A stretch of DNA of 13,532 nt from the NCBI GenBank assembly GCA_016210375.1, contig JACQUH010000266.1, positions 1 to 13,532 of the forward strand, in the 5' to 3' direction. Numbering within the stretch: position 1 is the stretch's first letter; each line of letters starts with the position of its first letter. This document shows positions 1 through 5,977 of this stretch, piece after piece. The notes beneath the pieces are model-generated. The model searched no databases. It was not told where the DNA came from and saw nothing but the letters and a program-made list of their open reading frames with translations. Origin of the DNA: Chloroflexota bacterium. GTDB lineage: Bacteria; Chloroflexota; Dehalococcoidia; Lucifugimonadales; JACPCL1. The position numbers and the translations under genes are program-made.

Positions 1-240
1 AGCCGCCTCCCTGACCTGGCGTTGGAGAACATCCGGAAGCACGTGATGGCGGCGAACACTGCGTGTTCGCGGGTCCACCGACAGGTTCCTGGCCGGGAAC
101 AGCCAGAACCAGTGCCATTCAGCTCTGGTGTTGGGGTACTTCCGCTCCAGCGCGTCGGGCAATTCCACGGAACCCGAGCGTCCTCTGGGGGCTTGCCCCT
201 GCGTCGACAAGCGGCGCTGCCAGTAGTAGACTCCCTTCAT
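1..240 (-). pseudogene. intI: Integron integrase (IntI) fragment, C-terminal side, runs off the left edge
   Basis: Reading the minus strand from 240 down to 1 gives an open frame of 80 codons with no stop. Its residues match the stretch found in integron integrases but not in ordinary XerC/D recombinases: GRSGSVELPDALERKYPN, then WHWFWLFPARNLSVDP, then RTRSVRRHHVLPDVLQR. The ALERKYP...WxWxxxFP...SVDPR...VRRHH order is the IntI-specific patch that helps bind folded attC sites. The frame stays open upstream to a TAG near 326, but IntI-like residues fade by about 240-265. The N-terminal half, roughly 180 residues in the family, is therefore missing and replaced by the paiB cassette that begins at 266. 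The catalytic H-R-H-Y end would lie left of the window. I call it a truncated gene; ATG at 240 or 282 only marks open frame, not a likely real start. Identity as an IntI relative is well supported; activity is very unlikely. Confidence 0.82.
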
Positions 241-265
241 ACCATAATCCGGATAAAAGATACTG

Positions 266-1048
266 TTAGCTGCCACGGACATACGGAGCCGTTCCACCCA
301 AGACACTGTAGTGCGCGAATGTATCTACCGAAGCATTTCGAGGAAACGCGGGTTGAGGTCCTTCACGGGCTGATCCGTGCCTATCCGTTTGGAACTCTCG
401 CCACGCTGACCGCGCGCGGCCTCGACGCGAACCACATCCCGTTCGAAGTCGATCCAGATCCTAGCCCGTTCGGAACGCTGCGCGGCCACGTTGCTCGCGC
501 CAATCCGGTCTGGCGTGAGACCTCACCGGGTGCCGAGGCACTGGTGATCTTTCAAGGCCCGGACACTTTTATTTCGCCATCCTGGTATCGCACCAAGCGC
601 GAGACGGGCAAGGTCGTGCCGACCTGGAACTATGCGGTCGTGCACGCGCATGGTACGCCGCGGTTCATCGACGATCGGACGTGGCTCAGGGGGTTCGTCG
701 AGAAGCTTACGGATCGGCATGAGGCGCGACGTCGCGAGCCGTGGAAAGTCACGGACGCCCCGGCCGACTACATCGACAAGCAGATCGGTGCCATCATCGG
801 GCTTGAAATCCCCATCACGCGCCTGATCGGGAAGTGGAAGGTGAGCCAGAATCGTCCCCCTCACGATCGGGCTGGAGTGGTCGAGGGCCTCATGCGGGAC
901 GCTCAGCGCTCTGCCGAGGTGATGGCGGAGCTGGTGCGTCAATCCAAGAGTAAGTAGCAGTCGGGCGTTGCCGAGGCTCCGACAGCTTGGCAGCTAACCA
1001 CTGCTTCAACTCGGACGCTCGCTACGCTCGCGCCGGTTAAGCGGCGCG
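266..1048 (+). mobile_element. Integron gene cassette carrying paiB
   Basis: The left edge is a core site GTTAGCT at 265-271 and the right edge is the R' core GTTAGGC of an attC at 1048-1054. Recombination cuts between G and TT, so the cassette is 266-1048 (783 bp). In a genuine cassette the first bases come from its own attC, so the R'' arm must complement the left core. Here R'' is AGCTAAC (992-998), the exact reverse complement of GTTAGCT, while R' next to the flank differs by one base. One gene fills the cassette, in the usual orientation, and its stop lies 34 nt before the attC. An IntI fragment abuts the left edge. No attI site and no second attC are visible. Confidence 0.8.
319..957 (+). 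CDS. paiB: PaiB-family FMN-binding protein (putative negative transcriptional regulator)
   Basis: The protein has 212 residues, close to the usual ~205-210 of the PaiB family (FMN-binding split-barrel fold). It opens with MYLPKHFEE, the family's typical start, so I chose ATG at 319 rather than the TTG at 22, whose extra 99 residues read antisense through the intI fragment. Conserved features are HIPFEVD (39-45), RGHVARANP (55-63), SPSWY (86-90), VPTWNY (100-105) and the C-terminal GKWKVSQNRP (171-180) followed by DRAGVVEGL. In Bacillus subtilis PaiB acts with PaiA in control of sporulation and protease genes; here the role is unknown. There is no clear Shine-Dalgarno sequence. A weak promoter-like pair (TTCATA 236-241, GATACT 259-264, 17-nt spacer) faces the gene. 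It is the only gene in the cassette, so it was probably acquired by lateral transfer. Confidence 0.88.
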   Translation: MYLPKHFEETRVEVLHGLIRAYPFGTLATLTARGLDANHIPFEVDPDPSPFGTLRGHVARANPVWRETSPGAEALVIFQGPDTFISPSWYRTKRETGKVVPTWNYAVVHAHGTPRFIDDRTWLRGFVEKLTDRHEARRREPWKVTDAPADYIDKQIGAIIGLEIPITRLIGKWKVSQNRPPHDRAGVVEGLMRDAQRSAEVMAELVRQSKSK

Positions 1049-1054
1049 TTAGGC
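992..1054 (+). repeat. attC recombination site (59-base element)
   Basis: The site reads R'' AGCTAAC (992-998), a five-base spacer, L'' CTTCAACTCGGACGC, a short loop around GCTACGC, L' GCGCCGGTTAAGCG and R' GTTAGGC (1048-1054). The L'' arm pairs with L' (GCG, CCG and GTT blocks) but leaves two unpaired bases on one side. Such extrahelical bases mark the recombinogenic strand of attC. R' fits the GTTRRRY consensus exactly. Length (63 nt) and position just after the paiB stop are typical. Confidence 0.82.
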
Positions 1055-1416
1055 GGGCACGCGGGCGGGTGTGGCAGTGGGTACGGACATCGGCGTTGGG
1101 GCTGGGGAATGCGTTGGTGTAGCAGTCGGTGTCGGCTTGGGGATGGGACTGGCCGTCGGTGACCGCGTGGGTGTAGGACACGCAGTGGGACTTGGTCTTG
1201 GCGTTGGAGTGGGAGTGGCCATAGTTAGTGGTGTCGGCTAGGCAGTTGTCGGAGGAACCAGTATGGACGCAGGAGCAGACGTTGACGTGGCTGCGGGAGC
1301 CGCAGTGGGGGCCAGGGCGCGGTAGGTGTCGGCTCAGGTACAGTGCAAGCCGCCACAAAAGAGAAGGCCGACAACAAGGGCCAACAGCCAGTGTTGCACC
1401 GTTCCCATGCTGACAA
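1049..1416 (-). pseudogene. Broken Pro/Thr-rich lipoprotein gene
   Basis: A TTG at 1416, preceded by a GGTGAGG Shine-Dalgarno-like run, starts a peptide with a hydrophobic stretch and a good lipobox (FVAAC), then TVPEPTPTAP. The natural continuation is in another frame, reached by one frameshift near 1320: APTAAPAATSTSAP, then ILVPPTTA and an in-frame TAG at 1238-1240. The same frame continues past the stop as a Pro/Thr repeat region (MATPTPTPRPSPT, PIPKPTPTATPTH, PTATPARVPA) to a TAA at 1049-1051. That final stop is made by the attC R' core itself. This looks like the signal peptide and linker of a lipoprotein whose gene gained a frameshift and a stop, and whose remaining 3' part was lost at the cassette junction. 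Repetitive sequence could also hide an assembly error. No function can be assigned. Confidence 0.6.
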
Positions 1417-1512
1417 TAATAAATCCTCACCCCCTGCAACAACAGGTCACACGACCTCAGGCGGCTGAAGCCGGCGCTGAAAGGGGGATAGACCCTGGAG
1501 TTCGAACGTCAT

Positions 1513-1589
1513 TGGTGGGCCGGCAGGGATTTGAACCCTGGACACGCGGATTAAAAGTCCGCTGCTCTACCGGGCTGAGCTACCGGCCC
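1513..1589 (-). tRNA. tRNA-Lys (anticodon UUU)
   Basis: The minus strand folds as a full cloverleaf. The acceptor stem GGGCCGG/CCGGCCC is perfect, the D arm is GCTC/GAGC, and the anticodon stem GCGGA/TCCGC holds the loop CTTTTAA with anticodon UUU. The T arm CAGGG-TTCAAAT-CCCTG is perfect. The discriminator base is A, and the CCA end is encoded (1513-1515). Confidence 0.97.
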
Positions 1590-1707
1590 AGGAAACGTTC
1601 CGCACCCCGCTATTCTCGCACAGGCACCAGGTGAAGGCCAGGGGCGCACAGAGGAGCCCGAGCGGTGGCACACCAGGGGGCGGCGCGCACCGTCCTTCCT
1701 CTCTCTG

Positions 1708-1736
1708 CTCTGACCAGGGGCACCCCCTGGCCAGAG
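1708..1736 (-). terminator. Candidate terminator hairpin downstream of lepB
   Basis: The stem is CTCTG plus CCAGGGG with a CAC loop, closed by CCCCTGG plus CAGAG, with one A-C mismatch between the two blocks. It starts 1 nt beyond the lepB stop codon. There is no U-run after it on the minus strand, so intrinsic termination is uncertain. Confidence 0.45.
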
Positions 1737-1737
1737 G

Positions 1738-2325
1738 TCAGAAGAGCTTCCAGTCGGCGAAGGGCCAGTAGGCCACCCACGCGCGGCCAATGATGTGGTC
1801 CATCGTCACTGGCCCCCAGTCCTTTGAGTCGTTGCTGTGGGAGCGATTGTCCCCCATCACAAAGTACTCCTCTGGCCCAAGCATCCGCCGGGCGAGGGGC
1901 CTGGGATTCATGCTGCCCATGTACGGTTCCTGCAGGAGCCGGCCATTGACAAAGACGTCGCCGTCACGGATCTCCACCGTGTCCCCAGGCACTGCGATGA
2001 CCCGCTTCACAAAGTCCCGCGTTGGGTCCAAGGGGTAGCGGAACACGATCACCTCGCCCCGTCGGGGTGGATGGAACAGGTACTTGTCCTCCCCGGGCTG
2101 GAGATCCAGGAAGGGCAGCAGATGGGCCAGCCTTCCCGCGTCTAAGTGGTAGTAGACCAGCTTGTTGACCAGCAGCCACTGCCCCGACTGGAGGGTTTGC
2201 TCCATGCTGGAGCCTTCCACCCGGAAGTTCTGGATCGTTACCTGGAGGGCAGCGAAGACCAGGAGGGAGAGCAGGGCTGTCTGGAGGATCTCTTTCAGAG
2301 ACTTGAGCATGGCTGAGAGCATCAT
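1738..2325 (-). CDS. lepB: Signal peptidase I
   Basis: This 195-residue protein is a type I signal peptidase (family S26), the membrane enzyme that cuts signal peptides from secreted proteins. One N-terminal membrane segment spans about residues 13-31 and the catalytic domain follows outside. The catalytic serine is S40 in VEGSSMEQTL (box B). The general-base lysine is K107 in FVKRVIAVPGDTVEI (box D), with RGEVIVFRYP before it (box C). The terminal GDNRSHSNDSKDWGPV is box E. Length is normal for short bacterial enzymes. The start is uncertain: M1 (ATG at 2325), M2 and M6 are all possible, and none has a clear ribosome binding site. It diverges from the ECF sigma gene at 2517, with a 191-bp gap between them, and lies upstream of tRNA-Lys in the same direction. 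Confidence 0.95.
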   Translation of the reverse strand: MMLSAMLKSLKEILQTALLSLLVFAALQVTIQNFRVEGSSMEQTLQSGQWLLVNKLVYYHLDAGRLAHLLPFLDLQPGEDKYLFHPPRRGEVIVFRYPLDPTRDFVKRVIAVPGDTVEIRDGDVFVNGRLLQEPYMGSMNPRPLARRMLGPEEYFVMGDNRSHSNDSKDWGPVTMDHIIGRAWVAYWPFADWKLF

Positions 2326-2452
2326 CGGTTGGAATTTGCTAACCCTTCTATCATCCTATACCCTTGCTGTGTGGGCAAGGTCTTTTCGTACAGTTCCCTT
2401 TGCTTGCCAGGGTGTGAGCATGTGTGCCCACCATCACTCTTTCGTCCGCAAA

Positions 2453-2479
2453 GGAACAGGGGCTATCTAAAGCAACGTT
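2453..2479 (+). promoter_or_regulatory. Possible ECF-type promoter for the sigma gene
   Basis: GGAACA (2453-2458) resembles the GGAAC -35 element of many ECF sigma factors and lies 17 nt before CGTT (2476-2479). It is 38 nt upstream of the sigma start, as expected for self-activation. The match is short and could be chance. Confidence 0.25.
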
Positions 2480-2516
2480 TACCCGACCCCTCTGTCAGCA
2501 CACGAGCTAACCCTCC

Positions 2517-3101
2517 ATGGACTTAGAAGTTGGCCTGGTCCAGCGCAGCCAGAAGGGCGACGTGGACGCCTTCAACCAGTTGGTGGAGCTTTACCAGGGC
2601 CACGTGTACAACCTGGCCCTGCGCATGCTGGGCAGCGAAAGCGGCGCCGCCGATGCCGCCCAGGAGACTTTCATCTCCGCGTTTCGGGCCATCGGCGGGT
2701 TCCGTGGCGGCAACTTTCGGTCGTGGCTCCTGCGCATTGCCGCCAATGCCTGCAAGGACATGCTACGCGCCGCCAGGGCCCGGCCCACCCTGTCCCTGGA
2801 AGCCCTGGAGCCTGACCCAGAGGCGACGCCCAGATCGCACGCCGAGTCGCCGGAGGAGCATGCCCTGAGAGCGGAGCTGATCGCTCAGATCCAGCAGGGC
2901 CTGGACGCGCTGCCCCAGGACCAACGCCTGGCCTTGGCCCTAGTAGACATCCAGGGATTCAGCTACGAGGATGCCGCGGGGGTCATGGGAACCTCCGTGG
3001 GTACCGTGAAATCCCGCCTGAGCCGGGGGCGGGCGCGCATGAGGGACTACCTGCGAAACTACCCGGAACTTTTGCCTGGCCAGCTCCGTCTTGATACCTA
3101 G
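2517..3101 (+). CDS. RNA polymerase ECF sigma factor (RpoE-like)
   Basis: The 194-residue protein has the two-domain build of group 4 sigma factors. Region 2 (about 18-88) contains YQGHVYNLALRML, the DAAQETFISAFRAI helix that binds core polymerase, and the region 2.3/2.4 sequence GGNFRSWLLRIAANACKD for -10 recognition. A linker rich in E and P follows. Region 4 (about 125-178) has LPQDQRLALALVDIQGFSYEDAA and the helix-turn-helix GTSVGTVKSRLSRGRARM for -35 binding. The ATG at 2517 fits the family start, although no Shine-Dalgarno sequence is visible. Only 10 nt separate its stop from the anti-sigma ATG, so the two are co-transcribed. The stimulus is unknown. Confidence 0.95.
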   Translation: MDLEVGLVQRSQKGDVDAFNQLVELYQGHVYNLALRMLGSESGAADAAQETFISAFRAIGGFRGGNFRSWLLRIAANACKDMLRAARARPTLSLEALEPDPEATPRSHAESPEEHALRAELIAQIQQGLDALPQDQRLALALVDIQGFSYEDAAGVMGTSVGTVKSRLSRGRARMRDYLRNYPELLPGQLRLDT

Positions 3102-3111
3102 AAGGAAGACA

Positions 3112-3846
3112 ATGAAGCTGACAAAAGGCATCTCCCACGCCCGTTGGCAGGAAGACCTCTCTGCCTACGTGGATGGCCGCCTTGCCTCCGGCAGGCAACA
3201 GGCCCTGGGCGCCCATCTTTCGGAGTGCCTCTTGTGCCAGAGGGAGCTGGCAGGGCTTCGGGAGGTGGTGGCCTTGCTGCGCCGTGTCCCTCAAGCGCCG
3301 GTGCCCAGGTCGTTCACCCTCTCCCAGGCCCCGGCCAGGAGGCCCTGGTGGCTGGGGGCCATGCTGCCCCTGCGGTACGCCACCGCCGTGGCTGCCGTGC
3401 TCCTGGTGGCCGTCATCACTGGCGACCTGGTCATACGCTCCACCGGCACAGGGGCCTCAACCCTCGCCCCGGCGGCTTCGCCGTCCCCTGCGGCGGCGGT
3501 CGTGCAGGACGCGCCAGAGAAGGCCAAGGGTGACGATAATGCACCTGACGCTCTGGGAGCCACGGATTCCGCTGAGGCAGTGTCCGGACCTGCTGGCTTT
3601 GTCGCTGACCTGACCGCAGTGAACGACGACGCGACGGCCTCCTCTCTGGCGGTGGGCACTCCAGCAGCAGGGCCCCCGGGGACTAGCCTCACTAGGGAAG
3701 CAGCGCCTTCCTTGCCTGAGACGCCTGCCGCCGCCAGAGGGCCGCTTCGCTGGGTTGAGGCTGGTCTGGCGGTGGCAGTAACGCTGCTCGCGGCGGCAAC
3801 CTTAGCCCAAGCCATCGCACGTCGCCGTGGCACGCCCCGAGGCTAG
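3112..3846 (+). CDS. Membrane-anchored zf-HC2 anti-sigma factor
   Basis: The start is ATG 3112, preceded by GAAGGAAG; an upstream TTG at 3091 would overlap the sigma gene. The 244-residue product begins with an anti-sigma zinc-finger domain: DLSAYVDGRL, then H35-x3-C39-x2-C42. The linker contains PVPRSFTLSQAPARR, then a membrane segment at about 89-108. A long low-complexity Ala/Pro/Thr/Ser region follows, probably outside the membrane. A second membrane helix lies at about 215-236, followed by a basic tail ARRRGTPRG. It most likely holds the sigma factor encoded just upstream at the membrane until a signal triggers release. The two-helix layout with an extracytoplasmic loop suggests sensing or proteolysis outside; that part is inference. 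Confidence 0.87.
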   Translation: MKLTKGISHARWQEDLSAYVDGRLASGRQQALGAHLSECLLCQRELAGLREVVALLRRVPQAPVPRSFTLSQAPARRPWWLGAMLPLRYATAVAAVLLVAVITGDLVIRSTGTGASTLAPAASPSPAAAVVQDAPEKAKGDDNAPDALGATDSAEAVSGPAGFVADLTAVNDDATASSLAVGTPAAGPPGTSLTREAAPSLPETPAAARGPLRWVEAGLAVAVTLLAAATLAQAIARRRGTPRG

Positions 3847-3903
3847 CGGCTTCAGGCGCAGGACGGATGGGGGTGTGCACCTCTCATCCCTTGCCGCCAA
3901 AAA

Positions 3904-4256
3904 ACTATCTCAAAACAACCTCTCGTCACCCCAGCCTGAAGGTCATTGACTGTATAAAGACCCATCAGGGTCCCGACCTCTCCCCTTGTGACCCCCTCTC
4001 CGCCTAGGAGAGGGGGTCACAACCAAAGAATCGGTGTGATGCGGCTCCGCCGCATCACACCGATTCAAACAAAACCTCTCCCCCTTCCCGTGCGGGAAGA
4101 GCCTGTCCCTGAGTCCCGATGGAATCGGGACGAAGGAGGGAGCCAGAGGGGTTAGGCTATTTCGTTCATGACCGTGAGGAAGTAGTACACAAGCGTGTTG
4201 GCAAGTTACTTGGTCAACGACCTTCAGAGGGCAGTACAGAAGCGTATTGAGATAGT
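3904..4256. repeat. Repeat unit A: MITE-like segment with short inverted ends and two hairpins
   Basis: This fills most of the 605-bp gap between the anti-sigma and SIMPL genes; I see no gene in it. The left end ACTATCTCAA (3904-3913) is the inverted complement of the right end TTGAGATAGT (4247-4256). Inside are two strong hairpins: 3986-4022 (16-bp perfect stem, 5-nt loop) and 4028-4066 (18-bp perfect stem, 3-nt loop). Smaller ones lie at 4084-4099 and 4113-4131 (8-bp stem GTCCCGAT/ATCGGGAC). A degenerate direct repeat (4184-4200 and 4233-4249, 15 of 17 identical) precedes the right end. The motifs ACTATCTCAAAAC and GGTCATTGACT recur in the gap at 5385-5413. No transposase is present, so this would be a non-autonomous element if mobile. 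Confidence 0.6.
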
Positions 4257-4451
4257 AACCAAGAGAGGGCCTCCCTGGGCCTTTCACAGCCCTTGCCGCC
4301 CTTGTCACACCTCCTTCATGTTAGGAGCATACCCTCAAGGCTGGGCGGATCGGGGCCATCGGAACTTTTTTGCGGGGGCCTTCGTCTTGATTGGTAGACA
4401 GCGGTGTGCTGGCTCAAGCTATCCAAAACAGATGCATGCACGGAGGTATTC

Positions 4452-5324
4452 ATGAACGCCACGGGGAAGCTCATTTCAGCGGCAGTGTTGGCAGGGGTGC
4501 TGGCCCTGGGTGTTGCCTGTACCCAGGCCAAGGTCACGCCCACACCCCCGTTCGCCACGCCCACCACAGGGACCGGCGGCACCGGAGGGAATGGCAGTAC
4601 GCCGCCCACGAATTCTGGCGCCAGCGTTGTAGAGGCCGCAGGATACAGCTACTATACTGCGCCCCAAGTGAGCTACGGCTCCCAGCAGGCGGGCATCTGG
4701 GTTGGCGGCTCGGGCCGCGTGGTGGTAACGCCAGATCTGGCTATCCTGAGCCTGGGAGTAGAGGCCAAGAACAAGTCCGTGGAGCAGGCCAAAGCAGAGG
4801 CCGCTCAGGCCATGAGCTCGGTTATGGCTGTCCTGAAAGCGGCTGGCATCGCCGATAAGGACATCCGCACGGAGTACTTCAACATCCAGCCCGAGTACGT
4901 CTGGAACGACTTCAACAAACGGCAGGAGATCACCGGCTACCGGGTCACCAACTCCATCTCCGTGAAGGTCCGCGACCTGGAAACCGTGGGCACCCTGATT
5001 GATGCCGTGGCCAAGGCGGGGGGAGACCTGATACGGGTCAATGGCGTCAGCTTCACTGTGGAGCACCCCGAGAAGTATGCCGACCAGGCCCGGGAGGCGG
5101 CGGTGAAGGACGCCCTGGCCAAGGCCCAGCAGTTCGCGCTCCTGACGGGCAGCAAGCTGGGGAAGCTGGTCTACATCTCCGAGACTGGCGCCAATGTGCC
5201 CATTCTCCGGGACTACGCCAAGGCCGGCGTGGCCATGGCGGAGGCCGGCGCACCCACAACGCCCATCAGCGCCGGCGAAACGGAAGTGGCTATCTCTGTC
5301 CAGGCAGTCTTCGCCATAGAGTAG
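4452..5324 (+). CDS. SIMPL-domain (DUF541) lipoprotein
   Basis: The ATG at 4452 has a strong GGAGG five bases upstream and opens a signal peptide, so the in-frame codons before it (from 4404) are rejected. The product has 290 residues. Residues 1-22 are a hydrophobic signal ending LALGVAC, with C23 as the probable lipid site, although Gly at -3 is not ideal for a lipobox. A flexible Thr/Pro/Gly linker runs to about residue 55. The SIMPL domain spans about 80-290: GSGRVVVTPDLAILSLGVEA, then AGIADKDIRTEYFNIQPEY, TGYRVTNSISVKVRDLE and AREAAVKDALAKAQQFALLTG. This family (COG2968) is widespread in cell envelopes, but its biochemical role is poorly defined. Repeat clusters lie on both sides, and it has no obvious operon partner. 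Confidence 0.9.
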   Translation: MNATGKLISAAVLAGVLALGVACTQAKVTPTPPFATPTTGTGGTGGNGSTPPTNSGASVVEAAGYSYYTAPQVSYGSQQAGIWVGGSGRVVVTPDLAILSLGVEAKNKSVEQAKAEAAQAMSSVMAVLKAAGIADKDIRTEYFNIQPEYVWNDFNKRQEITGYRVTNSISVKVRDLETVGTLIDAVAKAGGDLIRVNGVSFTVEHPEKYADQAREAAVKDALAKAQQFALLTGSKLGKLVYISETGANVPILRDYAKAGVAMAEAGAPTTPISAGETEVAISVQAVFAIE

Positions 5325-5400
5325 GGCGACGGCGTCCCCTCATGTCCATGGGCGCGTGCGTACCTCTAAAGGCTGCAACCGTGTGGTCATTGACTAAGAA

Positions 5401-5602
5401 ACTATCTCAAAACTCCCTTTGGCACCACCCCTTGATGGCCATCACCCAAACACTTGTGTATTGAGGTATGACCTCTCCCCCTGTAGTCCCCCTCTCCGTT
5501 GCGGAGAGGGGGACTATGATTTGAGGAATCGGAGTGAGGCGGCCGAGCCGCATCACTCCGATTCGTCTTATTGTCCCCACATGGGGAGAGGTCGGGACCC
5601 TG
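5401..5602. repeat. Repeat unit B: second copy of the paired-hairpin element
   Basis: It begins with ACTATCTCAAAAC (5401-5413), identical to the left end of unit A, and a degenerate right-end-like GTATTGAGGTATG lies near 5458-5470. Next come hairpin 1 (5484-5516, 15-bp perfect stem, loop TTG) and hairpin 2 (5526-5564, 18-bp stem with one mismatch). These correspond in order and sequence to the two hairpins of unit A. GACCTCTCCCC (5470-5480) and its inverse (5583-5593) enclose the pair. The segment 5583-5602 is an exact 20-bp inverted copy of 3966-3985 in unit A. No gene is visible in the 5325-5692 gap. Confidence 0.6.
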
Positions 5603-5692
5603 CTGGCAGGCTATCTAGCCAGTCGCCGTCAGTCGGGGGACACGGATACCTCCCCCTCCCCCACCGCGTGCCGTGGAGCCAATCTAGTGATG

Positions 5693-5722
5693 TTGACAGC
5701 TAGCAAGACGAAATGCTACCAT
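5693..5722 (+). promoter_or_regulatory. Sigma-70-type promoter for korAB
   Basis: TTGACA (5693-5698) is a perfect -35 box. After an 18-nt spacer comes TACCAT (5717-5722), with TG one base before it, an extended -10. Transcription would start near 5729, leaving a leader of about 250 nt before korA. I found no T-box or other riboswitch signature in that leader (5729-5977), which otherwise holds no gene I would support. Confidence 0.6.
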
Positions 5723-5977
5723 CATGATTGGCCTGTCCTTCCAGCGGGCATTGCAGGTTGCCTTCAGTGCTCTGGCCAAGGGGGAGTCTTGGGCTGCCTT
5801 TCCCTGGGCCGACCACAACTGTGTTGGTGCCATGTCTCAGGAACAACTCGGCGCCGCCCTTCTAAGAGAGGGGCCTTTCCCTCCTCTCCATCCTCTCCTT
5901 TTTCTACCCACAAGCAACTCTAGTGCCCATGCGGGCGAGCGCTGCCCGCTGTAAGGCTTGACGCAATCGGAGGAATC

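Noticed and set aside
22..318. 99-residue N-terminal extension of PaiB from TTG 22
   Set aside because: It reads antisense to the IntI fragment and crosses the cassette boundary at 266. PaiB proteins start at the MYLPKHFEE now placed at 319.
1055..1250. GT-rich repetitive tract as a possible microsatellite or CRISPR-like array
   Set aside because: The period is that of Pro/Thr codons on the minus strand, with no fixed spacer or repeat length; it is low-complexity coding remnant.
939..1442. Minus-strand open frame of 167 codons over the attC and lipoprotein region
   Set aside because: It crosses the attC and uses a frame without a lipobox or the Pro/Thr linker. The neighbouring frames carry the lipoprotein features.
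1049..1500. Second integron cassette downstream of paiB
   Set aside because: No GTTRRRY core with an imperfect inverted repeat was found in this stretch; GTTAGTG near 1224 does not fit the consensus and has no partner arm.
1326..1634. Plus-strand open frame of 102 codons
   Set aside because: It runs through tRNA-Lys in antisense and has no coding features.
4195..4455. Plus-strand open frame of 86 codons before the SIMPL gene
   Set aside because: It covers repeat unit A's end and overlaps the SIMPL start, with no ribosome binding site or domain.
5724..5954. Small plus-strand open frame (MIGLSFQRALQVAF...)
   Set aside because: Its ATG lies essentially at the predicted transcription start with no ribosome binding site, and no motif is recognisable. 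Treated as korAB leader.
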